Assembly: GCA_958298945.1 (NCBI GenBank)
Contig: OY282605.1
Span: forward strand, 116,990,267-117,054,266
DNA: 64,000 bases
Direction of reading: 5' to 3'
Source: Atherix ibis
Taxonomy: Eukaryota; Arthropoda; Insecta; Diptera; Athericidae
The position numbers and the translations under genes are program-made. Positions 9,361 through 21,835 of this stretch are shown piece by piece. The notes below the pieces were generated by a model. It searched no databases, was not told where the DNA came from, and saw nothing but the letters and a program-made list of their open reading frames with translations. The first letter of the stretch is position 1. Every line of letters starts with the position of its first letter.

Positions 9361-10485
9361 AAAAATAAAGATTATTCTCGAAATCCTGGATCAATAATAA
9401 GCTTTTCAGGTACACTTGCTTGTGCTTTTCCACTAGAACCAGTCGTAATTTCGAATTTTCCCTTGATTTAGCATTATTTCTATCCAACAATTTCTTAAAA
9501 GCTTTCTTAACTGCTTTTTATTTCTAGGACTACCATATCGACACAAAACGTATAAAATGGTTTTTCACCAAATGATTTTGTTTACAGTAAAAAAAGGTTT
9601 TAGGGAAGAACGATTTAAAAAGCTTTTCTTCATAATGAAAGTTTGTAAGATCAAATTTACACTTTTTCATTTTATCGACTTTATTAAAGAAACTCTAATA
9701 AATCCTACAGTAGCTAATCATTTAGACCCCCCTTCCCCTCCCCCATCAAAAGAATGGATATTTTTATAAATCTTACTATTTTTTATTTCATTTTTTTTAA
9801 TTCCTATTTTTTATTTTTATAGTTACATTTAAAGAAAATTCACCATAAATTATAGCAAACAATTTATTTGAAATAATTATAGTCAACCAAAAATAATCAA
9901 AAATTCAGCTTGCACAAAAAATGTATCAGATTTTAAAAAAAAATTCTCAAATTTTTTTGTCAATAATATTTATGTGTCAAAATAAAATAAATTAAATAGA
10001 TAACAGGTGAAATATTTACAATCTTTTATTATTTACAGATACATTTACAGATATCCTGACCTTTCGCCATAACATCGCATTTTAATAAATTGTGCTAATT
10101 TTATGAAAATATTGTTAATTTTGTATAAAATTTTTTTTATCATAATTAACACCTTAAATAAAGTACTGCTAACCATTATATTTAATAAACTGAATCGATT
10201 TGTATAAATTACCGATACTATATATGTGAGATTAATTAAATATTTTTTGACGACACCTGCAATTGAATACTAAATATTTTTAATGATAATTTTTTGCAAT
10301 TTTAATAAATTATAAAATAATCAAAATATGAAATTTTATTTTTATATAAAAATTCCGTCGACTAAAAGTTGTTCGAAAACTGTAATACCAATAATCCAGA
10401 AATTATTCGATTTTGAAGTCACCCAAATCTTAAATTCTTTTTTAAAAATAATTTCAAAATTGAAAAAAATTCCTGAAATTTAAAA
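9361..10485. other. No gene seen
   Basis: AT-rich sequence with many short poly-A/T runs. The frame at 9557-9769 has no recognisable motif and is probably chance. Confidence 0.45.
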
Positions 10486-10489
10486 ATAA

Positions 10490-10850
10490 CACATTTTTCG
10501 ACAAAGAAAAACAATTTTTGGAGGAAAAAACCTTATTTCGAAACGAAATAGGTTTTTCGGGGAAAAAACACATTTTTCGAAATAAAAACACATTTTTCGA
10601 AAAATAATTTCGAAGAAAAAAAATTTCAAAAAAAAACAAGTTTTTTGAGAAAAACACAGTTTTTAGGAAAAAAAATATTTTAAAAAAGAGAAAAAAAATT
10701 TCGAAAATAAACAAGTTTTTCGAATACACGTTTTTTGATAAAAAAAAAACATATTTTTCGAAATAAAAACACGTTTTTCGGAAAAACAATTTTTGGACCA
10801 AAACACCTTATTTCGAAAAGAAAAAAGCTTTTCGAGAAAAAATTAAAAAT
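10490..10850. repeat. Degenerate TTTTTCGAAA tandem array
   Basis: Units of roughly 15-35 bases built around ACATTTTTCGAAATAAAAAC recur about a dozen times with drift. TTCGAA palindromes are frequent. The open frame over it (10454-10801, minus) is a Phe/Lys/Asn-rich artefact of the repeat. Confidence 0.7.
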
Positions 10851-12911
10851 ATAAAAATTAAATTATAGGCGGTATTTAATCATAAAATAGAACATGGCAA
10901 CAATACACAGAAAAATAGCTATACTGGCAGGCAACTAATCCATTTTTTTTGTTGGTACAAATGGAAAGAATAGAATATGGCAACAATGCACCAAAAATAT
11001 AATACAATTTATCCACTCTAAGAATCAAAATTGAGAAACCCCCAACAAAATTCCACCGACAATGGATTTTTATCCTTGATTTTTGCACGAGTACTTTGTT
11101 CGTATGTGTTAGTTTATCTGAAAAAAAAATCAACTTTTCCCGTTTAGTACTTCCATGACCAACGCGGACTCACAGATTACGCCATTTTTTTTTTCTTTAA
11201 CACGTCTTTGAGATACTTTCTGGTAATTGTAAAAAGGAAGAACTCCTAAAACGGAACTAGCGTATGAACCGGAGCCATTTTAGATGTTATTATTGGTTTT
11301 CAGAAGTTATTCGAGTATTGATTTTGCATCGCCCGCTCTTATCCATTCGAGCGCATATTCTCTTTTACATTTAATTAATTTTACTCCAATGGCTTTTTTT
11401 AAAGGAAAATAATCCTTCCCAATTTAAAATTTAAAAAAATAAGCATCATATATTGGGTTGGATAGGATGGCTGGCTAATCAGAGGTATGTGCTGGTTTGA
11501 AATTATCAGTTTTCAGCTCATAAAGCATGTAATGAGCGTGTGTGTATTTTTTTGCATATCCTTTTAGTTTTTCTGTGATATTGGATAAAGAAATAATTTT
11601 TTTTTTTGATAAATATAATAATTACAAACGACGATGATATCTGGTATATAAAAGGGGAAAAAAATGTTTAAAAAGCAAGAAATTTTTTTAAGGGAGCTTA
11701 AATTGCTTGATTTATATTAATCTGAGCTGAAAATTATATTTTGAAATGAATCTTTTCCAAGATAAGTAAGGTTTCTGGTTATTATCTCCAAACACTGCTG
11801 CCATGACAGTAAAAGAACACTGGACGAGGTTTTTTTCCAGATACGCCTGCCTATATTTGCGATTCTTTGAAAATAAATCCTTTCTATTTATTTTTTTTTC
11901 TATATTAGTCGGTTAGCTAAGAACCTTTTCTCCATATTGCTAAAAAACTAAATTAAAAAAAAAAAAAACATGTATTGCTTGGCTATCAGAATCAAGACAC
12001 GTTTCCTTTTCTAACAACTAACTAGTCCGGACATCTTTTCTAGCAACTATAGTATGGACGCAAATAAGTCAACTTTTTCAAGCTGCCCTATAACTTAAGA
12101 GCTGGGAATATATTTTCATTATTAATAAATAGCAATTACCAAATCTCCAAAATATATAATTTTTTTTTATATAATTTAGATAAGATTGTAAGTAAAACTA
12201 TCAAATTTTAAAACCTTTAAGTACATGACATAGATTCGCACATGTACTTTAAACCGTATACAAAAAAAAATATAATCGTTTCGTATAAAAAAATCCGATT
12301 ATTTTTTGATTAAATGATCCGATACTGTCACTTATATCTTATCTTATCGTTAAAGTAACATTAAAACGCATTTTCAATAAAAGTGTCAGAAGATAATGTC
12401 GTATTATAAAAACCCTTGAAATAAATTCAGGACTCTGTTAACTAGACACGTAAGCCACTGTTTATTTTTTATTTTTTTAAAAGCTGATAATAAATAATAT
12501 TTCCTTGATAAATAACGATTAGTTAATTGATAAAGTAAAAACCTTCAGTAAACATTATTTTGCAAATGGTCGTAAATTTTTTTTGTAATTAGTTGTCCCC
12601 ATTTGAGGATAAAAAGTGTCTGAAAAATAATATCCTGAGCAGTATCAAAACTTCCGGTATAAAGTTACAATAATTTTTAAATAGAAAATGATTATTTACT
12701 TAATCTCAAGATAAAGGACTGTTACAGAAATGGTTAGTTTTGATTACTAAAACTCAAATCCGTGGTATGTTTTGATCTATTTTTTTTTTAATAAATACTA
12801 AAGAGTTATCCAATTTGTGCTATGGAAAAGTAAAGTTTTTGGGTTGTCCCGAAAGTAATTTCGTTTTTTTTTTTTATAGAAATGAAAGACGATTTTCTTA
12901 TAGTTAATTAA
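10851..12911. other. No gene seen; one possible mariner end
   Basis: AT-rich sequence without coding frames. TTGGGTTGTCCCGAAAGTAA at about 12838-12857 resembles a solitary mariner terminus, but no partner was found. Confidence 0.4.
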
Positions 12912-13786
12912 TATTGGATTTTCCAATAAGAGTGATATGATTTCTAAGTAACGTTTCGGCCATTTGTAATATGTCAGGATCTGTCTTTTTTTCCATTGTA
13001 TTCAGTAATGTTTGCAATTTCATCATTGAGAGATATACGCAAGAACAACGTTTACAAATTATTCAATTTTATCATCAAAATAATCGTTCTCCAATTGCAA
13101 CTTTTCGTGCGCTCACTTTCATCTGAGTGGTGCGGTAAATAAATAAAACTGTCGATCCTGTTGCGAAGAAAATCCACAAATTATTCATGAACACCCATTA
13201 CATTCACCTAAATTGACAGTTTGGTGTGGTTTTTGGTCTGGTGGAATGAAGCTGGTAACACCGTTACTGTCAATGGAGAGCGGTATAGATCGATGATAAC
13301 CAACTTTTTATGGCCGAAATTGGAAGAAGTTGAACTTGATAACATCTGGTTCCAACAAGACGGGGTTACGTGCCACACAGCACGTGCAACAACCGAATTA
13401 TTGTGAGAAAAGTTTGGAGATTCGATTATTTCAAGAAATTGTGACATTGAATGGCCTCCAAGAAGTTATGATTTAACAACATTAGAATATTCCTTGTGGG
13501 GTTATCTTAAGTCATTGGTCTTTAGCAATAAACCAGACTCTCTTCAAGCTTTAGAAGTCAATAGTGAACGTGCTACATTCATGACATACGACTTGATTTA
13601 GTGGAAAAAGTGCTCGAAAATAGGGTTCATCGAATTCGTTCCTGCAAAAGAAGTCGTGGAGGCCATTTAAATGACGTTTTATTCAGAACTTAATTGTATC
13701 GATTGTACTTCACATTAAATAAAAAACATTTGAATTTCCTTAACAATTAGTAAGAAATAATATCCCTCTTATTCGAAAACCCTATA
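12912..13786 (+). mobile_element. Rosa-type (DD41D) element, copy 2
   Basis: Same family and same internal deletion as 644-4857, in opposite orientation and without the retrotransposon, so it supplies the empty site (AACACCCATTACATTCACC near 13190). The ends resemble copy 1 (GATTTTCCAATAAGAGTGAT and its partner near 13760-13784). Length is about 875 bp. Confidence 0.85.
13026..13690 (+). pseudogene. DD41D transposase remnant, copy 2
   Basis: The N-terminal piece (YTQEQRLQII) near 13035 is joined after the shared deletion to VTVNGERYRSMITNFLWPK and WFQQDGVTCHTA. A stop at about 13404 interrupts the catalytic domain, and the region of the third Asp (near 13465-13500) shows further substitutions. 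It is inactive. Confidence 0.8.
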
Positions 13787-13789
13787 TTT

Positions 13790-14890
13790 TATTCAATTAA
13801 ATATTGTCCAGTCTAATCCAATACCCTTTGCCATTTTTCTGACAGTAACATGATTCCACGCTCATAAAATTTTTGTTCTTCGTTGGCAAAAAACTGATCC
13901 AAGTGATTTTTAGAACCTCCTCATTTGAATTAAACTTTTTACCGTCTAAAAAATTTTGTAGAGACCGGAACAAATGATAATCGGAAGGTGCTAGGTCTGA
14001 AGAGTATGATGGGTGTGGTAGTATATACCATCCAAGCTCTAAAAGCTTTTGTCGATTGTTCAAACTTGTATGTGGATTCCCATTATCCTGTTGGAACACT
14101 ATACCTTTCCTATTTACCAATTCTGGCCTTCTTTCTTTAAGTGAATCATTCAATTTGTCCAACTGATGACAGTACACTTTAGAATTGATCGTTGTGTTGC
14201 TCGGTAGAAGCTCAAAATAAACGATTCCTTTGAAATCCCACCAAACAGATAGCATAACCTTTTTTTTAATGAATATTGGCTTTCGAAGTGCTTTGAGCCG
14301 GTTCATATTTTCTACTCCAGGATCTTTTACGCTTTACATTGTTGTAGACAACCCATTTCTCATCCCCAGTGGTGATACGCTTCAAAAATGGATCATATTC
14401 TTGGCGTTTGAGAAGCAAATCACAAACGTCAATGCGACGATACAAATTTTTTTTCCGTAAGAAGATGAGGAACCCATATGTTGAGCTTTGAGATTAAACC
14501 TAGCCGTTTCAAATTTAATCTCTAAGCGATCTCAAGAGTTGTTATTCGCCGGTTTGCGTCAATTAATTCCTTTATTGTGTCTTCATCAGCTTCAACTGAC
14601 CTTCCAGAATGTGGTGCATTTTCGAGATCAAAATTGCCGGATCGAAATTTTTCAAACCAGTTTTCGCACTGGTGCTCACTTAACACATCTTCTCCATACA
14701 CATTGGATAATTTTGTTCTTGCTTGAACAGCATTTTTATCTTTTCTATAGTAAAAAAGTAAAATATGCCGAAAATGCTGTTTTTCACTTTCCATATTTAA
14801 AGGGGTATCAACCAAAAACTACTATGCAGGATCAATCGAATTTTTTCACAAAGCAAGCCTTGCTATGTCAGCTGTCAAAGTACATATGAT
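13790..14890 (-). mobile_element. Decayed mariner abutting the rosa-type copy
   Basis: A third mariner lineage. Transposase fragments occupy 13797-14815. Clear terminal repeats could not be assigned, so the limits are approximate. Confidence 0.7.
13797..14815 (-). pseudogene. Mariner transposase, two frames
   Basis: The N-terminal part (14522-14815) reads MESEKQHFRHILLFYYRKDK with EDVLSEHQCENWFEKFRSGN and GRSVEADEDTIKELI, the paired HTH region. The catalytic part (13797-14306) has VWWDFKGIVYFELL, FQQDNGNPHTS (NAP changed to NGN) and SSDLAPSDYHLF, the last Asp of DD34D. The stretch between is frameshifted. It is a pseudogene. Confidence 0.85.
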
Positions 14891-14899
14891 TATGCGGCT

Positions 14900-16080
14900 T
14901 AAGTGTGAAGTTGATTGTGAAAAAATACAACTAAGTCCTCTGTTGGAAACAACGAAATTACAACTTTTTTAGATTTAATTTGTCCAGAGTGTATTGGATT
15001 TTTTCATTCCTGGTAAAATATTAATTTCTTAATTAATATTTATGAATTATTTTTTAGAAAGAATCTAACTAGACCCGCTTGAGGGAGAAAGATCCGGTTT
15101 ATTAAATATTCATGAAAATATATATGGAATGGTGGCCCTTAGCTATTAAGAGCTCTCATTCTTCAGAAGATCTAAACCAGATGTCCAATTATATCACATC
15201 TTAAAATAAATTACTTAATTACAAAAGTTTAATTAAGAAAGCAAAAAAGCAAAGATATTTTCTTCATATTTCTTCTTGGTAGTTTTTAAGAAAAAATTCC
15301 AATCCTAATCCCTCTTATGATCGAAATAGACTCCTTGATACGCAATCCTGTGGGAAAACTCATTTCATTGGCAATATGCACTTAATTTTCAAACAAGAAA
15401 AAAAAATCTCTCAACTAATATGTGAATTGTATTAATAACGTTGAGCTCGTAAAAGAAACTTCTCCTAATCCACAAAAATAGTACAGGATTATCGACCTCA
15501 AGAAGAGGGAAATGAACGTTTCTATAGAGCTGCAACGCCCTATTTATGATATATCTCAAATGAATTCGAAGCCTAATAGTTGTAAGACAAACCGTCCCTA
15601 TAAGTGGTTTTTATATTTGAAAAAAAAAAATCATTTCAAATAATTTAAGTAGAATCCTTCCCTTTTTTGTATATTTTATTTAATTGCATTTTTTTGCAAT
15701 AATAATTTTCTAATATATGAAAGTAAATAAATCTATAATTTTTGTAATTTATTTAACTTTCTATTTTTAAAAAGCCTATTTTGCCAGGTACTTTAGAGTT
15801 ATCGATGTGATTTCCTTTTCGTCTTAAGATTAAATAAACTGCAAAATTCAATTATTTAAATCCGATTCACAAAATTGTCTTAATAGGGAACAAACGCTAA
15901 TGTTAAATTGGATTGAATCCGGTTTTGTGATCTTTTTTTTTTGCGGACGTGATAGGATTAATTTAGAAGGCAGAAGAGAGAAAGTATTATTAGATATACA
16001 AGAACCTGTCCAACTTTGATGGCTAAATAGAAATTTTTGCAAAATCTTTTGAACAAAAAAAAAAGGAAAGAAAAAGTATT
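14900..16080. other. No gene seen
   Basis: AT-rich sequence. The frame at 15848-16042 (minus) shows no motif. Confidence 0.45.
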
Positions 16081-16083
16081 CTA

Positions 16084-17346
16084 CCAGAGGTAAACGCTTA
16101 AATCCGCTGTTTTTTAGTCAAAAAAAAACACATGTCTTTTTTCATAGAAAGCAAAAACAAATTTATTCAAAGTACTTGCCCTCGCTAGCTATATATTTTT
16201 CCCATCTCTCGGGCAATTTGTGGATACCACGCCAAAAATTCTTTCTCATTAAGCCATTTTCGGACGTCTTCGTAAGAATCGAAGTGCTGCTCAGCGAGCG
16301 CGGGGCCCATCGACGAAAACAGGTGGTAGTCGGGAGGGTGCCAGGTCTGGTGAATAAGCGGGGTGGGGTAGCATCTCCTAGTTGAGTATCTCCAAGTAGT
16401 TTCGGACCATTTTTGACGTGTGCGATGGTACGTTGTCATGGAGGAAAATCAGCCTGTTTTTGTTGATAATCCGTCCTTTTTTCACGCAGAGCACGGTGCA
16501 ATTTGATCAGTTGTTGGTGGTAGCGGTGCGCATTGACAGTTTCACCAGGTTTCAACATCTCATAGTAGACGATACCCTGCTGATCCCACCAAACGCACAG
16601 CATTGTCTTCCGTCCGAAGCGATTTGGTCTTGGGGAAGATGTTGATGGTTGGCCGGGATCAACCCACGATTTCTTGCGTTTAGGATTCTCATAATATATC
16701 CACTTTTTATCACCTGTCACAATCCGATCCAGGAACGACTTTCTTTTTAGTCTAGCGAGCAAGATTTCGCATGTGTTTTGGCGTCGCTCCATCTGCCTAT
16801 CGTTCAAATCATGCGGCACCCATTTTCCGATCTTTTCAATCTTCCTCATGGCACGCAGACGCATGGAAATGGCTGGTTGAGTAACACCCAATTGCTCCGC
16901 AAGCATTTTTTGCGATTGGGTATCGTTTTCGTCCAAAAGAGCCTACAACTGATGGTCCTCAACCTTCCTCGACCGATTTTCACGCTTCTTGTCCCGCAAG
17001 TCAAAATTGCCGTCGTTGAACCGACGAAACCAATCTCGGCACGTTGTTTCCGATAAAGCACTATCACCATATGCCTCCATATGTATACGATGCGATTCGG
17101 CAGTCGATTTCTTCAAATTGAAGCAGAAAAGCAGAGCTTCCCGCATATGCTCTTTTTCTGGCACAAAACTAGACATGATTACCAAAGGAAAAATGTATGT
17201 TGTTGTACGAAATTGCTGACAATGTGCACTGATTAATGTTGACAGATGTCATACCCATAAAAAAAAGTATGGCATGCCCAAGGTAGCTTAATACGCTCAC
17301 TCACGCCATCTATGACCAAACAGCGGATTTTAGCTTATATACCTGG
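16084..17346 (-). mobile_element. Mariner element, near full length (about 1.26 kb)
   Basis: TA dinucleotides at 16082-16083 and 17347-17348 flank imperfect inverted ends sharing AAATCCGCTGTTT. Same lineage as 7814-8862. Confidence 0.85.
16190..17176 (-). pseudogene. Mariner transposase with nonsense codon and frameshifts
   Basis: From the ATG at 17176 (MSSFVPEKEHMREALLFCF) through the HTH (GDSALSETTCRDWFRRFN), an in-frame TAG at 16943-16945 interrupts VEDHQL*ALLDEND. The frame continues through GKWVPHDL, VTGDKKW and YYEMLKPGETV, then shifts near 16440 before the second Asp. Another frame carries PPDYHLFSSMG to the end. It has at least one stop and two shifts, so it is inactive. Confidence 0.88.
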
Positions 17347-17348
17347 TA

Positions 17349-17794
17349 TTACACAAAAGTTTCAAATAACAATAATATCCCTTATTAAGATGAGGTGCTT
17401 TACAAGTTTCCATATGATACCGGTATCACTTTCCGTCTACACACTTCCTTTTCCAAATTCGCTCGCGACGAACGCTGTCGGTCACTTTCGGTAAATTCAT
17501 AGACTTGATAACACAAACCGCAAATGATGCAGTACACATTACCCTACACCGATTATTATCAGTAGACCTGGAACTTTCAGATGAAAAAATCGTGGCATTA
17601 CTAGTGATGAGCAGAAAAGTAAAGGAGTCTATTACTCTTACCATCGTTGACTTCAATATTATCTCTTAGCCATCGCTATGATATCTGGGAGGTTAGATAG
17701 ACATCAGGTTGGGTTTTGACGTACATCTGAGTATCGTTGCTTAAAAGGAAATGAAATCCATCGGCTCACCGTTAACAGGGTAGGAAAAACATTA
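17349..17794. other. Unassigned sequence upstream of the R1-like tail
   Basis: Moderately GC-rich relative to its surroundings and possibly part of the same degraded retrotransposon as 17795-18102, but no motif was found. Confidence 0.35.
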
Positions 17795-18102
17795 TTGATT
17801 AAAGGACCATCTTATTCCTGGCATAATCACATGGAACGCAAGAGGTCATGTAGAAGTGGACCACTATGCAAAAGTCGAATACTGACAGGATTTAGGTGCT
17901 TCAGGGCGTATATCTATATCACTTTAAACTGGAAGTTTTCGAGGATAAGGAGCATATCTTCTTCCACTATTCATGCTTTAATGGACAAAGGAAGGACGTG
18001 AAGAAAATAATCAGTAAGCAAGCAGTAGCGAAATATGCATTCCGAATAATAAAGAAGCTCCGCCAGGATGAAAGAATGAGAAAAGAACTGCCTGCAGCCT
18101 AA
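17795..18102 (+). pseudogene. C-terminal fragment of an R1/LOA-like retrotransposon
   Basis: Frames here read LTGFRCFRAYIY, DKEHIFFHYSCF and IIKKLRQDERMRKE. They resemble the post-RT region of R1-type elements, where a GHG-F-YL motif, an EHVFF-CP-F motif and a KLR-EE-R tail follow the RT; two overlapping frames are needed. The RT itself is absent. Confidence 0.5.
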
Positions 18103-21100
18103 ATATAACAATATACTTGATCGCAGTCTACTCCCCATGACGGTGGTTCCATGGTGTCATATTTAAAGAAAAGGAAGGTGAGTTTTATTGAGTAAAAATA
18201 CCACACAATGTAGGAATCCGTTTTTCTATAGCGTCTTTAAAAAAAATGTCTCATGTGTAAAAAAAACACCCTCTCGCGTAAAAATTCATTTTTGGAACGA
18301 GAATTTTCGAGTTGACTGTCGTCCTAAAAATATTCTTTCCACTCGATCCTCATGCACTAACCCCAATAAATGTGCGTATAAAAAGTTTTAGGGTTCAGGA
18401 AAATTTTATGTTCATTCATTAGTCATTCTTGTTCCGATCGCGCTATTGTAAGTTTCTCCGGCACCAACTACTTCCTTTGTTGGTGTATTTTGCTTGCAAT
18501 TATTTTTTATAACTTCTTAAATAACATTTATTCACTAAACATATGTGTATGCAGGAGAACCAGTTTGTTGAAACCTAATGTGGACGCGGTCGATGGCATG
18601 ATACCAGTATCATCCGGAATCGTGGAAAGAGGCTCGATAGGATTATTTTGAAGTAAATCGAAGAGTATCCGACAATACCCATGAAAATGAGAAAAGTACC
18701 TTCGGCTTAATTCTAATCAAAGAAAAAGAATTCACAGCCAACCCTAAAAGTGACTCTACCTTTCGGAAAATCACGACGTGCTCGTACTTGCACTCCTCTC
18801 TCGCTTGTCCTCATACTTGCTACTACTATACTCAGTCACTTATTCGCTCACTCACTTCTTTGGTTATCTTGATTTAGTGCCCTTCACTTCGAAACCAGTT
18901 TTTCTAAGAGGATTTATTTTCTCTTCTCTTATTTGGTACTCTTCTCTTGTTGTTATGTTGTGCTGTACATATGATGGAATGTTAAAAAATCTGCCATGCA
19001 CCAATTTTTCACATAAAGATTTTTATTTTAGATATTTTTCTCATCCTCTTAGAAAAAGATAACGGGACAAGTTATCCAAAAAGATATTCATATTAAAGTA
19101 AACTTGGAGAAAAGTAAACTTGTGGCCTACTGAGGCAGAAAAGAGATAAGAAATGACATTTTCTCTTTGAGAAAAAAAAGCTATTCTCAACTATAATTTT
19201 TTTTCTTCATTTTCCCCTCTCTCCATTCGTTTTAATACAAACTTCTTCATATGATCTTAAAGCTACCAACAAAAAAAATCTCCCAATCCGTATAAGTACA
19301 AATTCTTTTTTTGACAAGGAGTACAAAAAAATATGAATCAAGCTTTATATTTTTTTTATTATTAAAAGGATTTAGTATTTGTTATTAAAATTAGATTTTT
19401 AAAGTGCGCCTTATGACCATAAGGAACCTTATAAACATGTTTTTTAAAAGATTTTTAAATAGTCCTCATGTTATTAGAATAACAACAATAAAGGACCCAA
19501 CAATCAAAAAGATACTTTTTTTTATCTTATAAAGCCAAAACAGGAAAATTAACATCATAAATAATTGTAATAAATTTTACAAAAATGCATAAACTCATCC
19601 AAATGCTTGTGTGTAGCTTCCTTACTTTATGGAGCGTTTCTATAGGCATTAATTCATATCTATGCAAATAAGATGCTGATAATAAAAGAGAAATCAAACA
19701 TTTTTTGAAGAGAATAATTTGATAAAATTTTTTAAGAAAATAAAAAAAAAAACATTAAATACGTATATGGATTGTTAAAAATAAAAACAAAACTTATTAG
19801 AGAATAAAATTCAACTAAAAGAAAAAACGGAAATCCCATCAAGATCCTCCTTAAAAAATTTATTATCTTTCGTATAATAACAATGAAAAAATATTCCACT
19901 TCAATAGTAACAATTTTTCTTTCTGTTTTTTGTTTTTTTTATTATTATTGGAGGAGAAGAATTTGGAAAATGGCTACCGTTCATGTTGTATATTCCGGAT
20001 GTATGAAGACAAAATGACGTCTTGTAATAATATATTTTTTTATTGATTATTATTAGGCATATTGAAATTAATGAATTAATCTGTTTCTAAAATTACAGTG
20101 TGAAATGACTTAGGTCTTATTAGAAAATTCGAATGATTATTGGACTGGGTACTGGTATTACGATTGACGAGGCCACTATCATTCGACTAAATTTTAGTAA
20201 TGCCATATTAAAAATTTTCTCAGCTTGCTATTCTTGCACGTTTTAGACCTCAAAGTTTTTATTTTTTGGTATTTTTTGCATTGTATTGTAAAAGGCCTAA
20301 AAAGAATTTTTTTGCACAAACCTAGACAAATGGTTGGTTGCGTGATTTGGTGTATTTGGCATTGAACGAATCAAAAGGTCCGCCACTATGGTATATAAGT
20401 CACAAGTTGTTGTTGTGTAATGAGTCTTTTTTATGTTAATTCATTATTCTTATTATTACCTGAACTATTTTATTTAATTTGTCTAAAATGACTTTATATT
20501 AGTGTGAAACATGACAGACGATCAAATTGCAATCGGTTACGAATTGTCCGTATAAAAAAGGAAACGAAGAATGGCAACGATTGCTATACATTGATTGCAG
20601 CTTTTGAACTAACAATCTAGTTTGTGAGATGATTTTAGTTGTGTCGAACTCAAACAACGCAACATTCGAGATGACATCGTCGAATGTGCAGCCACGTGGA
20701 AGAAGATATGCACCAAATGTGAACATTGCAGCTGTTGATTCTAGCCCCTCCATTTTCACTAGTACAAATAAATTTTAATGTTTACCTCCCTTGGAAAATA
20801 AAATAATAAAGAATAATTCACATAAGAACTGACAGCGTCGGAAATCAAATGACAAACGATCAAATTGGACATTTGCCAAGACTGCTCGATCGCCTCGCGA
20901 TCTTTTTGGTTAGTGCGAATGCATAGCAACGGCAAACGGACCGGTTTATGAATGCATACTTTCTTCCACAGGTTCGTGTATATCAAAAAATCATGCATTG
21001 CACGGATCGTGTTCTATGCCGATCGTTTTTTTGGGTGTACTTTTTAAAATTGAACGAACCTCGCACAAAATAGTTCGTGCAGTTGCACGAACTGTGTGAT

Positions 21101-21620
21101 CTTAGCTTAAGATACCATTAGATCATTTGGCGACAACAAGTATGGGCGTTAGGAAAAGGAAAGCAGAAGTTGAAATTGGATTTTGTGGAGTATATTATAA
21201 TTTTTTTTAAATTAAAAACGAAATTGAATAGGGGATAGATGGGTTAAAAAAAAGTAGTTTTGGTATTCATGAATTCTCTCAAAAATAACAACTAAAATAT
21301 TAAGGCGGATGTCGTAAGACTGGCTAATGGATTGGAGAAAGTTTTTTCAAATTTAAAAAACATAATTGGCAAAAGAAACTGGCTAAATCGGAATATCGTT
21401 TTGCAATTGCCCAACGATAAACACAATTATTTGATTTAAAAAAAAACTATTGCCCCTAAGAGGGTTTTGGTTTTTCAGATTATTTGGCGACAACCAAACG
21501 ACATTTCAGCTATTTGAGTTCAAACTGAAGATCACTACGTATTGGACCGAAGACACACATAAAAATTTGTGCTGTTTTATTCCAAATTTAAGTAAAATGA
21601 TAACTGTAATACCGATTTGA
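18103..21620. other. Gene-poor stretch
   Basis: No coding region could be supported. The 94-residue frame at 18778-19062 is Leu/Ser/Phe-rich without motifs. GACAAACGATCAAATTG-like sequence occurs twice (about 20513-20530 and 20850-20868), suggesting a small local duplication. Confidence 0.4.
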
Positions 21621-21625
21621 CAAAG

Positions 21626-21835
21626 CCACGTGGCAAATGAGCAAACTAAGGACACAAATGGGAAAAGTCACGTGGCAAATGAGGAAAGTTACGACACAAA
21701 TGGGAAAAGTCACTTATCAAATGGTAAACATACAAAAAACTGGGAAAAGTCACGTGACTTTTTTGAGCAAAGTTTAAACACAAATCGGAAGAGTCACGTG
21801 ACAAATGGGTAAACTCACGTGATAAATGAAATAAG
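21626..21835. repeat. CACGTG-containing tandem array
   Basis: About five degenerate units of roughly 41 bp. CACGTG palindromes lie at 21627, 21669, 21751, 21795 and 21816; a mutated CACTTA sits at 21711 where the period predicts one. Between them ACAAATGGGAAAAGT recurs. CACGTG is the core E-box of bHLH factors; a regulatory role is untested. Confidence 0.8.

Noticed and set aside
10454..10801. 115-residue minus-strand frame
   Set aside because: It is a low-complexity Phe/Lys translation of a TTTTTCGAAA repeat array.
18778..19062. 94-residue hydrophobic frame
   Set aside because: No motif, no splice context and composition explained by T-rich sequence.
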